This document shows positions 26,297 to 34,007 of a stretch of 64,000 nucleotides of DNA, one piece after another (the stretch's first letter is position 1; each line of letters starts with the position of its first letter). Source of the stretch: Thermophilibacter gallinarum (lineage in GTDB: Bacteria > Actinomycetota > Coriobacteriia > Coriobacteriales > Atopobiaceae); contig NZ_JADCJZ010000001.1 of assembly GCF_014982725.1 (NCBI RefSeq), positions 1 to 64,000 on the forward strand. Reading direction: 5' to 3'. The notes below the pieces were generated by a model. It saw only the letters and a program-made list of their open reading frames with translations. It did no database searches and was not told where the DNA came from. The position numbers and the translations under genes were made by a program.

Positions 26297-27577
26297 CTAG
26301 TGCCAGTAGCGGTCGATGGTCTGCTCGCGGTCCGGGCCGACGGTGATGATGGAGACGCGCACGCCGGCGAGCTGCTCGAGGAAGTCGATGTAGTCCTTGG
26401 CCTCGCGCGGGAGCTGGTAGAAGTTGCGGATGCCGGAGATGTCGCACTTCCAGCCGGGCAGGGTCTCGTAGACCGGCTTGGCGTGGTAGAAGACGCTCTG
26501 GTGCTCGGGGACGGTGTGGTACTCCACGCCGTCGCACTCGTAGGCCACGCAGACCTTAATCTCGTCCAGGCAGCCGAGGACGTCGAGCTTGGTGATAGCC
26601 AGGTCAGTGAGGCCGTTGACGCGGGCGGCGTAGTTGACGACGACGGCGTCGTACCAGCCGCAGCGGCGCTTGCGGCCGGTGGTCACGCCGTACTCGTGGC
26701 CGACCTCGCCGAGCTTGTCGCCGATCTCGTCAAAGAGCTCCGTGGGGAACGGGCCCGAGCCGACGCGGGTGAGGTAGGCCTTGGCCACGCCGAGGACGCG
26801 GTCGATGTTGGTGGGGCCGACGCCCGAGCCGGTGACGGCGCCGCCGGCGGTGCAGTTGGAACTGGTCACGAACGGGTAGGTGCCGTGGTCGATGTCCAGC
26901 ATCGTGGCCTGGGCGCCCTCGAAGAGGATGTTCTTGCCGCCCTCGATCTGCTCGTTGAGGAAGAGGCTGCTCTCCACGATGTAGGGGCGGATGCGCTCGG
27001 CGTACGGGAGGTAGGTCTCGCAGATCTGCTCAACAGTGTAGGTGGGCAGCTCGTAGACCTTCTCGAGGATCGGGTTGGTGTAGGCGAGCGCGCTCTCGAG
27101 CTTCTGGCGGAAGATCTTCTCGTCCAGCATGTCCTGGATGCGCAGGCCGGTGCGGTTCATCTTGTCCATGTAGCAGGGGCCGACGCCGCGCTTGGTGGTG
27201 CCGATGAGGTTCTTGCCGAGCTTCTTCTCGTGCGCGCCGTCGAGGTCCTTGTGGTAGGGCATGACGATGTGCGCGTTGCCGGAGATCTTGAGGCGCTCTG
27301 CGGAGATTCCCTGCTCGGCGAGCATGTCAATCTCGGAGAGGAGGATCTCCGGGTCCACGATGCAGCCGTTGCCGATCACGGGGTAGGTGCCCTCGTACAT
27401 GACGCCGGAGGGGACCTGGTGAAGCGCCAGCTTCTTGCCGTTTGCTATGACCGTGTGGCCGGCGTTGGCTCCGCCGGCGTAGCGGCAGACCACGTCAAAG
27501 TCGCCGGAGATGAGGTCGGTGACCTTGCCCTTTCCCTCGTCGCCCCACTGAGTTCCCACGAGCACCGATGCCGACAT
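26297..27577 (-). CDS. purA: adenylosuccinate synthetase
   Basis: 426 residues. The start MSASVLVGTQWGDEGKGK was chosen because the GTP-binding GTQWGDEGKGKVTD motif lies at the N-terminus in this family and an AAAGGG ribosome binding site is upstream. Further motifs: GGANAGHTV, LHQVPSG, GTTKRGVGPCYMDK, FEGAQATMLDIDHGTYPFVTSSN, GVGPTNIDRVLGVAKAYLTRVGSGPFPTEL and GRKRRCGWYDAV. It makes adenylosuccinate from IMP, Asp and GTP. It follows dnaB on the same strand after a gap with the second double hairpin. Confidence 0.96.
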   Translation of the reverse strand: MSASVLVGTQWGDEGKGKVTDLISGDFDVVCRYAGGANAGHTVIANGKKLALHQVPSGVMYEGTYPVIGNGCIVDPEILLSEIDMLAEQGISAERLKISGNAHIVMPYHKDLDGAHEKKLGKNLIGTTKRGVGPCYMDKMNRTGLRIQDMLDEKIFRQKLESALAYTNPILEKVYELPTYTVEQICETYLPYAERIRPYIVESSLFLNEQIEGGKNILFEGAQATMLDIDHGTYPFVTSSNCTAGGAVTGSGVGPTNIDRVLGVAKAYLTRVGSGPFPTELFDEIGDKLGEVGHEYGVTTGRKRRCGWYDAVVVNYAARVNGLTDLAITKLDVLGCLDEIKVCVAYECDGVEYHTVPEHQSVFYHAKPVYETLPGWKCDISGIRNFYQLPREAKDYIDFLEQLAGVRVSIITVGPDREQTIDRYWH

Positions 27578-27676
27578 GTGCGCCCTTTCGTCGCGATTCA
27601 CATACGAATCTACATTATAGGGCAGACGGACATACGGAGGGGACGGGTTCGCTTGTCTCGTTAGTCGACACTCATC

Positions 27677-27803
27677 ACCGAGTCTGTAGTTTTACGGGCA
27701 TCAACACAGTACAGACTCGACGCGCAACGCGTTGACCTGCTGATTCGTTGCCCGACATCGAGTCTGTACTCGGCTGGTCCCCAAAAAACTACAGACTCGA
27801 CGA
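27677..27803. repeat. double inverted repeat of CGAGTCTGTA, fixed 31/80-bp geometry (locus 2)
   Basis: CGAGTCTGTA at 27679 and 27759, TACAGACTCG at 27710 and 27790: arm distance 31 bp and period 80 bp, identical to locus 1 at 10.9 kb, while the filler sequence differs. It lies between dnaB (downstream end) and the purA start, i.e. within the purA promoter region. Confidence 0.9.
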
Positions 27804-27820
27804 GACCTCGGCCAAAACCC

Positions 27821-29203
27821 CTAATCGTGGAAGGCGTCGACCTCGACGAACTTGGTGGAGCCCGGCAGGAAGGTGAGCGGGATGTCCGCGAGCGCGCCGG
27901 AGCGGTTCTTGGCGATGATGAACGTGGTCTCGTTCATGGCCGGACGGTCGTCGCGGGCGGCCTCGTCCTCGCTCATCGAGCGGTCGAGCAGGGCGACGAT
28001 GTCGGCGTCCTGCTCGATGGAGCCGGACTCGCGCAGGTCGGACAGCTGCGGGCGCTTGCCGGTGCGGTTCTCGACGGTACGGTTGAGCTGAGAGAGCGCG
28101 ACGACCGGGACGCCCAGGTCCTTGGCCATGATCTTGATGCCGCGGCTCATCTCGGAGACCTCGGTGGCACGGCTGTCCGCGCGGCGCTGGCCGGCGGGCG
28201 GGGAGATGAGCTGCAGGTAGTCGATGATAACGAGGCCGAGCTTCTTGCCGTGCAGGATGCGGCGGGCCTTGGCGCGGATCTCCGTCACCGTGGTGCCGGG
28301 GGTGTCGTCGATCACGACGTCGAGCTGGGAGAGGTCGTTGGTTGCCTGGAGGATCTGCGGCCACTGCTCGTTGCGGATGCGCGCGGCGCGGATCTCCTGC
28401 AGGCCCACGCGGGCGTTGGCGGCGAGCAGGCGCTGCGCGATCTCCACCTTGGACATCTCGAGCGAGAACATGGCCACGCTCGCGCCGGCGAAGGCCGCGT
28501 TGGTCATGAGGTTGAGCGCGAACGACGTCTTGCCCACGCCCGGGCGCGCGCCGATGACCACCATCTGGCCGGGGCGCAGGCCGAGCAGGCACTCGTCGAT
28601 CTTGGGGAAGCCCGTCTTGACGCCGAGCATGTGGTCCTTGTCGGCGGCGTTGGTGCCGAGCTCCTCGTAGAGGTCGCCCATAATCTCCTCGAGGGACTGC
28701 TCGCTCGAGCGCACGTCGCGGTTGGTGACGTCCAGCAGCAGGCGCTCGGCGCGGTCCACGACCTCCTTGGTGTCCTCGGGCGCGTCGAAGGCGAGCGCGG
28801 TGATCTGGGCGGAGGCATTGATCATGCGGCGCAGCGTGGTGTCGCGGTGGAGCATCTCCACGTGGCGCCGCCAGCCCACGAGCGCGAGCGAGTTGTTGCC
28901 CAGGCCCAGAAGGAAGCTGCGGCCGCCCACGCGCTCCAGGTCGCCGGTGCTCTTGAGGTAGTCGGCGAGCGAGATGGTGTCCACGGGGAGGTTCTTGTCG
29001 AACATCTCCCGCATGGCCACGAAGACGGTGCGGTTGGAGGGGAGGTAGAAGTCGTCGGGCTCGAGGTCGATCAGGCACTCCTGGAGGGCGTCCGCCGAGA
29101 CCATCATCGCCGAGAGGACCGAGGCCTCCGCCTCGACGTCCTGCGGCATGGCCGCACCGGTGTCGACCGTCATCCTGGTGGGGTTCACGTCGTAGTCGCT
29201 CAT
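27821..29203 (-). CDS. dnaB: replicative DNA helicase DnaB
   Basis: 460 residues. The N-terminal domain (PQDVEAEASVLSAMMVSADAL) mediates hexamer and primase contacts; the RecA-like motor has Walker A VIGARPGVGKTSFALN, VAMFSLEMSK, Walker B LVIIDYLQLI, and the C-terminal VALSQLNRTVENR, SDLRESGSIEQDADIVALLDR and FIIAKNRSG motifs. It unwinds DNA at the replication fork. It lies in the conserved order rpsF-ssb-rpsR-rplI-dnaB-purA. No intein is visible. Confidence 0.96.
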   Translation of the reverse strand: MSDYDVNPTRMTVDTGAAMPQDVEAEASVLSAMMVSADALQECLIDLEPDDFYLPSNRTVFVAMREMFDKNLPVDTISLADYLKSTGDLERVGGRSFLLGLGNNSLALVGWRRHVEMLHRDTTLRRMINASAQITALAFDAPEDTKEVVDRAERLLLDVTNRDVRSSEQSLEEIMGDLYEELGTNAADKDHMLGVKTGFPKIDECLLGLRPGQMVVIGARPGVGKTSFALNLMTNAAFAGASVAMFSLEMSKVEIAQRLLAANARVGLQEIRAARIRNEQWPQILQATNDLSQLDVVIDDTPGTTVTEIRAKARRILHGKKLGLVIIDYLQLISPPAGQRRADSRATEVSEMSRGIKIMAKDLGVPVVALSQLNRTVENRTGKRPQLSDLRESGSIEQDADIVALLDRSMSEDEAARDDRPAMNETTFIIAKNRSGALADIPLTFLPGSTKFVEVDAFHD

Positions 29204-29521
29204 GCGCGGGCACTCCTCCTCTTTCTGCGTCCGACCATTCTAACGCGAGCGATGGGGTCCTCACGCCGCATGCGACGAACAACCGGCGGTTTCGGCCAAG
29301 GGGAACAGGCGCTCGGGCGCACGCGCGCGGGCGGCTGTCAAGGGGTGATTTTGGCCGCGGGCGCTCTTCTACAGCACAAGACGGAAACCCATGCGGCGCG
29401 AGCGGGCGATATGTACCGTTTCAACGTTTTCAACAATTTTTTTCTCGCCATTTTGGGCACGTTTCCGACGAGTTTTCGACATTTCGACACGTCGACGGAG
29501 CGCTTCCGGGTCACTGCCCAG

Positions 29522-29673
29522 CTACCTGCGGAGTTGTCCGTCCGTTTGCAAAACCGCAGGTAGAGACTGGTATTACCGATAAGAACCACAAAACGCCCCG
29601 GGCAACGACGTGCTGCCCGGGGCGTTTTCTTACGTTTCGCTGACCTGCGGATATTGTAGAAACCCGCAGTTCA
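29522..29673. repeat. two inverted repeats with ACCTGCGG arms
   Basis: CTACCTGCGG (29522) pairs with CCGCAGGTAG (29554-29563); TGACCTGCGG (29641) pairs with CCGCAGTTCA (29664-29673, one mismatch). They flank the rplI terminator. A single CTACCTGCGGAG half recurs near the origin at 48416. Confidence 0.7.
29590..29628 (-). terminator. Rho-independent terminator of the rpsF-ssb-rpsR-rplI operon
   Basis: A 15-bp stem (AAAACGCCCCGGGCA with its complement) closes a 9-nt loop; on the minus strand the stem ends in TTTT followed by GTGG. The A/T ends make it usable in both directions. Confidence 0.85.
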
Positions 29674-29702
29674 GAAAAACACGGCGTCGAAAAGTGCCGA
29701 AA

Positions 29703-30233
29703 CTACTCGGCGCTCTCCTCGGCCTCGACCTCGACGGTCTCCTCGACGACCGCCTCGGCCGGGGCCTCGTCGGCGGCCGGCTCCTCCTCCGTGACGCCCA
29801 CGAGCACGTTGACCGTGGCCGTGATCTCACGGTAGAGGTTGACCTCGACGGCGTGCTTGCCGGAGGTCTTGATGTTGTTGCCGCGGCCGACGCGCTTGCG
29901 GTCGACCTCGATGCCGAGCTGGGCCTGGATGGCCTCGGCGATCTGGGCGGGGGTGACGGAGCCGAAGAGCTGGCCCTCCTCGCCGATCTTGGCGTCGACG
30001 GTCACCGACTTGCCATCGAGGGCGGCCTTGACGGCCTCGGCGTTGGCGATGCGCTCCGCCTCGCGCTTCTCGATGTTGTGACGGCGCTCCTCGAGCTGCT
30101 TGATGTTGCCCGGGGTGGCGGGCTGGGCGATCTTGTTGGGGAACAGGAAGTTCTCCGCGTAGCCCTGGGCGACGTCAACGATGTCGCCCTCGCCGCCCTT
30201 GCCCCGGAGCTCACCCAAAAGGATGACTTTCAT
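29703..30233 (-). CDS. rplI: 50S ribosomal protein bL9 with acidic C-terminal extension
   Basis: 176 residues. The N-terminal domain MKVILLGELRGKGGEGDIVDVAQGYAENFLFP is the standard rRNA-binding part, followed by the long connecting helix (residues about 40-75) and the C-terminal domain ending near VNVLVGVTEEE. The family is usually about 148 residues; here about 28 extra residues made only of Glu, Ala, Val, Pro, Thr and Asp follow, a tail seen in several Actinobacteria. It is the last gene of the rpsF operon. Confidence 0.95.
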   Translation of the reverse strand: MKVILLGELRGKGGEGDIVDVAQGYAENFLFPNKIAQPATPGNIKQLEERRHNIEKREAERIANAEAVKAALDGKSVTVDAKIGEEGQLFGSVTPAQIAEAIQAQLGIEVDRKRVGRGNNIKTSGKHAVEVNLYREITATVNVLVGVTEEEPAADEAPAEAVVEETVEVEAEESAE

Positions 30234-30296
30234 GTGACACTCCTTAGGTCGGTCGGTCTCCCGACCGCTCGTGTTGCCTAGGTCGTGCCCCCGCCG

Positions 30297-30569
30297 CTAG
30301 CCGCGGTTGCGGCCGCCGCGGCTGGAGACCACGGGAACGGTGTAGGGCAGAAGCGCCATCTCACGGGCGCGCTTGATCGCAAGCGCGATGTCGTGCTGGT
30401 GCTGCGTGCAGGCGCCAGTGACGCGGCGCGGCTTGATCTTGCCGCGGTCGGTCATGTACTTGCGGAGAAGCTGCACATCCTTGTAGTCGATGTACTCGGT
30501 CTCCTCCTTGCAGAACTGGCAGTACTTGCGACGCGGCTGGCGCTGAAAATCCTGCTTCTGCTGAGCCAT
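30297..30569 (-). CDS. rpsR: 30S ribosomal protein bS18
   Basis: 90 residues. [45 protein letters not shown] is the S18 core; the Cys residues in CQFC and GAC, together with His, mark the zinc-binding (C+) form. In the ribosome S18 pairs with S6, encoded upstream in the same operon (rpsF-ssb-rpsR-rplI). Confidence 0.97.
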   Translation of the reverse strand: MAQQKQDFQRQPRRKYCQFCKEETEYIDYKDVQLLRKYMTDRGKIKPRRVTGACTQHQHDIALAIKRAREMALLPYTVPVVSSRGGRNRG

Positions 30570-30611
30570 GTCTTGTTTGCCTTTCTGTTGGCGGCGCGGG
30601 GCCGCCGGTGG

Positions 30612-31082
30612 TTAGAACGGGATGTCCTCGTCGTAGACGTCAGCCGACGGCGGGGTCTGGACGGGCGCGGAGTAGCTCTGCTGCGGCGCGGCGGCGGGGG
30701 CGGCGTAGGAGGGCCCAGCCTGCTGCATGGGCGCTCCGCCTCCCTGCTGGTTCCTCGAGGAGAGGAACTCCACCTCGTCGACGATGACCTCGAGCTTGCT
30801 GCGCTTCGAGCCGTCCTTTGCCTCCCAGGAGCTGTACCGAAGCTTGCCCTCGATGGCAACCTTCGACCCCTTGGAGAGGAAGCGGGAGAGCGCCTCGGCG
30901 CGGGCACCGAAGACGACGCAGTCGACGAAGTTGGGAACGTCCTCCCACTCACCGGTCTGCGGGTTGCGGCGACGGTCGTTCACGGCGACGCCGAACGCGA
31001 GGATCGGCATGCCGCCCGCCGTCGAGCGCAGCTCGGGGTCCCTGGTGAGGTTGCCCGAGATGTTGACCCTGTTGATGCTCAT
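30612..31082 (-). CDS. ssb: single-stranded DNA-binding protein
   Basis: 156 residues. OB-fold at the N-terminus (MSINRVNISGNLTRDPELRST, WEDVPNFVDCVVFGARAEALSRFLSKGSKVAIEGKLRYSSWEAKDGSKRSKLEVIVDEVEFL), then a Gly/Gln/Ala/Pro-rich linker and the acidic tip YDEDIPF that recruits replication and repair partners. It lies between rpsF (42 bp gap) and rpsR (42 bp gap), the usual place for the essential SSB. Confidence 0.96.
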   Translation of the reverse strand: MSINRVNISGNLTRDPELRSTAGGMPILAFGVAVNDRRRNPQTGEWEDVPNFVDCVVFGARAEALSRFLSKGSKVAIEGKLRYSSWEAKDGSKRSKLEVIVDEVEFLSSRNQQGGGAPMQQAGPSYAAPAAAPQQSYSAPVQTPPSADVYDEDIPF

Positions 31083-31124
31083 GTCTCGCTCCCTCCTGCG
31101 GGCGCGTACCCGCTACCTCCATGC

Positions 31125-31415
31125 CTAGTCCTTGTCGACGCGACGCACCACCATGTGGCGCTTCACGGCGTCGTTGATGCGCAGAACTCGGTCGAGCTCG
31201 GCGATCACCGTGGGATCTGCGTGGAAGTTGATGAGGGTGTAGTCGCCCTCCGTCAGGTCGTCGACCTCAAAGGCGAGCTTGCGCTTGCCCCAGTCCTCGA
31301 CGCTGTCGACCTTGCCGGTCTCGCCGAGCGCAACCTCGATGCGCTTCATGACGGCGGCGCGAGTCTCCTCGTTGCACGTGGGGTCGACAAAATACAGCAG
31401 TTCATAGGCCTTCAT
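31125..31415 (-). CDS. rpsF: 30S ribosomal protein bS6
   Basis: 96 residues: MKAYELLYFVDPTCNEETR, VEDWGKRKLAFEVDDLTEGDYTLINFHADP and MVVRRVDKD are the S6 hallmarks. First gene of the rpsF-ssb-rpsR-rplI operon. AGAGGAGG is the ribosome binding site. A promoter and a leader hairpin precede it. Confidence 0.97.
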   Translation of the reverse strand: MKAYELLYFVDPTCNEETRAAVMKRIEVALGETGKVDSVEDWGKRKLAFEVDDLTEGDYTLINFHADPTVIAELDRVLRINDAVKRHMVVRRVDKD

Positions 31416-31439
31416 GTGTTCACCTCCTCTGGGCTAATG

Positions 31440-31468
31440 GCTCCGGGACCTGAAGGCGCGCCCGGAGC
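31440..31468 (-). promoter_or_regulatory. leader hairpin of rpsF, possible S6:S18 regulatory site
   Basis: GCTCCGGG pairs with CCCGGAGC around a 13-nt loop in the 5' leader of rpsF, just before the ribosome binding site. Many bacteria repress rpsF through an S6:S18-binding hairpin with a CCG element in the leader; this hairpin is in the right place but the full consensus was not verified. Confidence 0.4.
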
Positions 31469-31487
31469 AGGAAAGGTTCGGCGAAGC

Positions 31488-31515
31488 ATCATAGCACATA
31501 ATGCCTACCTGCCAA
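31488..31515 (-). promoter_or_regulatory. sigma70-type promoter of the rpsF operon
   Basis: On the minus strand: -35 TTGGCA (31510-31515), 16-bp spacer, -10 TATGAT (31488-31493). The leader to the rpsF start is then about 65 nt and contains the candidate regulatory hairpin. Confidence 0.75.
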
Positions 31516-31627
31516 AACTCTCCACGCGTCCCGTTGCTGCGATGGTAGCCGGGGGAGGTGACGCCAATCTGACGTTCGCTTTCCGCTATCTGCCACGCAG
31601 CTCACAAAGCCGAGGCAGATGACGTCA

Positions 31628-31660
31628 GACGCCCTTCCCGCCGGGCGGGCGAGAAGGGCG
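31628..31660 (-). terminator. hairpin after the DUF4013 gene
   Basis: GACGCCCTTCCCGCC pairs with GGCGGGCGAGAAGGGCGTC-type sequence on the other side with small bulges. One arm contains the recurrent 9-mer GGCGAGAAG. Confidence 0.6.
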
Positions 31661-31687
31661 TCGCACATAGGTTCTCCACAAGGAGGG

Positions 31688-32761
31688 CTACTCGAAGGGG
31701 GTGTCCTGGGTCTCGGAGGGGCCGTCACCCGAAGGCGGCTCGGGGTCGGCGGGGGCGACCGGGGACTCGTCCTGTCCGGCGGGGGCCTCCTCGGCGTCGG
31801 GCGCGGGCGAGGGCTCGTCCGCAGGGGCCGGGGCGGGCCTCTCGGCAGGAGCGTCGTCCGCCGCGGGCGCGTCGGCCGTCGGGGGGACGACGGGCGGCAG
31901 CGTGTCCGCCGCCCAGTCCGAGGAGCCGCGCGTCTCGAACGGCAGCGGGTCCTCCTCGCGGCCCCACGAGGGGACGTCGAACTGGCGCATCCACAGCGCG
32001 AGCGCGGTGTAGACGAGCATGGCCAGCACGATCGTCGCCGGGGTGCCCAGGACGTAGAGCACGAGGAGCGCGGGGAGCGCCGCACCGAGGAGCGACGCCA
32101 GGAGCTCGAGGGCGATGGAGGCCTGGAGCGACTCGGCCATGACGGAGCCGTAGTCGTAGAGATACGAGGAGTAGTAGACGAGCGACGGGAGCGCGCTCAT
32201 GAGCGCGACGAGGGTCACGACCGCCGCCGCGAGGGCGATGAGCGCCCCGCCGGCGACCTGCAGGCCAAAGACGCGCATGACGCCGCCGAGGTCGTGCGTG
32301 GCCATCCTCCAGACTCTGGTCACGCGCAGGCCGGCGACGATCTTCTGGTAGATGGTCGCGCGCAGGACGGCGATCATGATCACGAGGCTCACGAAGAGGT
32401 TGACGATGGTCCAGGCGAAGGAGAGCAGGCCGCCGAGCAGCGGGACCATGACGAGCAGGCCGCCGACGACGCCCCAGCAGATGCCCCAGACGAGCATCAC
32501 CACGAAGGCCCGCGCGCCGCTCGCGATGCAGCCGCCCACCTGGACGTTGCGCTGCTTGGGGGAGGAGTTGACGCCCCACGCCGTGAGGCGGGCCCATTCG
32601 ACGATGTAGCCGAGGATGCCCAGCATGCCCACCACGGGCACGAGCGCCGCGGCGGACATGACGAGCACGGGCTTGATCCAGCCCCGGTCGCGCGTGAGGA
32701 GCGCCCAGGCGCGGGAGAAGTAGTGGTCGGGGCGGAAGCCCTCGAGGTCGGCGTCGTTCAT
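31688..32761 (-). CDS. DUF4013-type polytopic membrane protein
   Basis: 357 residues; ATG at 32761 with GAAGGGA upstream, since the earlier in-frame starts run into the tRNA. DHYFSRAWALLTRDRGWIKPVLVMSAAALVP, GYIVEWARLTAWG and repeated segments are typical of DUF4013. About six membrane helices span residues 25-265, with MVPLLGGLLSFAWTIVNLFVSLVIMIAVLRATIY-like runs. The last 100 residues are a Pro/Ala/Glu-rich cytoplasmic or external tail. Function unknown; DUF4013 proteins occur in archaea and Actinobacteria. Confidence 0.75.
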   Translation of the reverse strand: MNDADLEGFRPDHYFSRAWALLTRDRGWIKPVLVMSAAALVPVVGMLGILGYIVEWARLTAWGVNSSPKQRNVQVGGCIASGARAFVVMLVWGICWGVVGGLLVMVPLLGGLLSFAWTIVNLFVSLVIMIAVLRATIYQKIVAGLRVTRVWRMATHDLGGVMRVFGLQVAGGALIALAAAVVTLVALMSALPSLVYYSSYLYDYGSVMAESLQASIALELLASLLGAALPALLVLYVLGTPATIVLAMLVYTALALWMRQFDVPSWGREEDPLPFETRGSSDWAADTLPPVVPPTADAPAADDAPAERPAPAPADEPSPAPDAEEAPAGQDESPVAPADPEPPSGDGPSETQDTPFE

Positions 32762-32828
32762 CCTGATTCCCTTCGTGAAGTCACCTGTCTGTAGGGTACC
32801 CCAGCGATCGGCCATGCGTCGCGGCAAC

Positions 32829-32853
32829 AAAAAACCGGCCCCGAGGGACCGGT
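32829..32853 (-). terminator. Rho-independent terminator of tRNA-Ser(CGA)
   Basis: On the minus strand ACCGGTCCC and GGGGCCGGT form a stem with loop TC, followed by TTTTTTG, 12 bp after the tRNA end. Confidence 0.85.
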
Positions 32854-32864
32854 CTGACGTGCTC

Positions 32865-32954
32865 TGGCGGAGGAGGAGGGATTCGAACCCTCGTACCCCC
32901 GAAGGGGTAAACGGTTTTCGAGACCGCCGCATTCAACCACTCTGCCACCCCTCC
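32865..32954 (-). tRNA. tRNA-Ser (anticodon CGA)
   Basis: 90 nt with encoded CCA. Acceptor GGAGGGG/CTCCTCC with one G-U pair, anticodon loop CTCGAAA giving CGA (reads UCG), a long variable arm (ACCCCTTCGGGGGT) as in all tRNA-Ser, and T loop TTCGAAT. Confidence 0.95.
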
Positions 32955-32962
32955 GAAGGGTG

Positions 32963-32986
32963 ACGTGGCCCCTTGCGGGGCCACGT
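32963..32986. terminator. hairpin between the two tRNA-Ser genes
   Basis: Perfect 10-bp stem ACGTGGCCCC/GGGGCCACGT with loop TTGC. It may terminate tRNA-Ser(GGA) or help processing; there is no U tract. Confidence 0.55.
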
Positions 32987-32994
32987 GAAAGCTC

Positions 32995-33085
32995 TGGCGG
33001 AGAGTCAGGGATTTGAACCCTGGAGACGCTTTAGGCGCCTACACGATTTCCAATCGTGCTCCTTCGGCCACTCGGACAACTCTCC
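32995..33085 (-). tRNA. tRNA-Ser (anticodon GGA)
   Basis: 91 nt with encoded CCA. Acceptor GGAGAGT/ACTCTCC, anticodon loop TTGGAAA giving GGA (reads UCC/UCU), long variable arm (GGCGCCTAAAGCGTC), T loop TTCAAAT. A TATACT -10 box lies 20 bp upstream (33105-33110). Confidence 0.95.
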
Positions 33086-33104
33086 ATGAGATGGTGCAGC
33101 GGAC

Positions 33105-33110
33105 AGTATA
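33105..33110 (-). promoter_or_regulatory. -10 box TATACT for tRNA-Ser(GGA)
   Basis: TATACT on the minus strand 20 bp before the mature tRNA 5' end. No clear -35 hexamer was found in the sequence further upstream. Confidence 0.45.
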
Positions 33111-33247
33111 GCGTATGTTTCGCCGGCTGGCGAGAAGAACTTTACCGGGGGCGCGAGGCGAGAAGAACGTCGGGCGCACGGGTTTCTCGCCTCCGGCGGG
33201 CGTCCGATGCGCCACAATGGGTGGGCCGAAACACCGAAGGAGCGTCC

Positions 33248-33976
33248 GTGCCAGAGCTGTTCACAACCTACCCGGAGCTTGCCGCCGTCTCGCTGCCCAC
33301 GTGGGTCGACCTCGCGTCCGTGATCGTGGGCTCCGCCGGCGGCGTCGCCGTCGCCCGCGCGCGCCACCTCGACGCCGTCGGGTTCGTGGGCCTGGCGCTG
33401 CTGTGCGGCCTGGGCGGCGGCCTCATCCGCGACGTCATGATGCAGGTCGGCAGCGTCTACATGCTGGACTCGCCGTTCGCCATACCCGCGAGTGCGGCCA
33501 CGGCGCTTGTCGCCTTCCTCTTCCCGCGTCCGCTCGACCGGGCCGGCAGTCTGCTGGAGTGGCTGGACATCGCCGCCGTGGCGCTCTTCGCGCTCGTCGG
33601 CACCGACAAGGCCCTAGTCTACGGCCTCCTTCCCGCGTCGTGCCTGCTCATGGGCATCATGACGGGCGTCGGCGGCGGTATGCTGCGCGACGTCTTCCTC
33701 GGCGAGGTGCCGCGCATCTTCCAGCGCTCCAACCTCTACGCCGTCTGCGCGCTCGCGGGCAGCGCCGCCTACTACGCGGCGGTGGTCCTCTTCTCGGTGA
33801 GCAAGCTGTGGGCGGGACTTCTGTGCATCGCCGTGACGATCGGCCTGCGCCGCTGGTCGCTGCGCTTCGACGTGCAGACCCCGGCCGACGTCGACCTCGG
33901 CCCGCGCGTGAGCGAGCCCGTCCGGCGCGCGGCGCGCATCGTGCGGATCACCCGGCGCCGCGCTCGGCGGCGCTAG
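33248..33976 (+). CDS. TRIC-like cation channel family protein (UPF0126)
   Basis: 242 residues; GTG start with GAAGGAG upstream. Two similar halves of three membrane helices each, with the family signature GLGGGLIRDVMM in the first half and GVGGGMLRDVFLGEVPRI in the second. Bacterial TRIC homologues (YicG type) form trimeric cation channels. A basic C-terminal tail (RIVRITRRRARRR) is probably cytoplasmic. It stands alone between a tRNA gene and the convergent typA, ending in a hairpin. Confidence 0.85.
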   Translation: MPELFTTYPELAAVSLPTWVDLASVIVGSAGGVAVARARHLDAVGFVGLALLCGLGGGLIRDVMMQVGSVYMLDSPFAIPASAATALVAFLFPRPLDRAGSLLEWLDIAAVALFALVGTDKALVYGLLPASCLLMGIMTGVGGGMLRDVFLGEVPRIFQRSNLYAVCALAGSAAYYAAVVLFSVSKLWAGLLCIAVTIGLRRWSLRFDVQTPADVDLGPRVSEPVRRAARIVRITRRRARRR

Positions 33977-33979
33977 CGG

Positions 33980-34007
33980 GCGAGAAGGGCCCCGAGGTCC
34001 TTCTCGC
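33980..34007. terminator. hairpin built from two inverted copies of GCGAGAAGG
   Basis: GCGAGAAGG (33980-33988) pairs perfectly with CCTTCTCGC (33999-34007) in the 30-bp gap between two convergent genes. The arms are copies of the recurrent 9-mer described in the findings. Confidence 0.75.

Larger units (their letters stand above)
29204..29702. other. 499-bp gap upstream of dnaB
   Basis: Apart from the rplI terminator, the gap contains an AT-rich part (29400-29480) with the 9-mer TTTTCAACA at 29427-29435, identical to DnaA-box-like sites near dnaA, and two inverted ACCTGCGG repeats (29522-29563 and 29641-29673). No convincing gene was found in the short frames. The dnaB promoter should lie in this gap but could not be pinned down. 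Confidence 0.6.
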
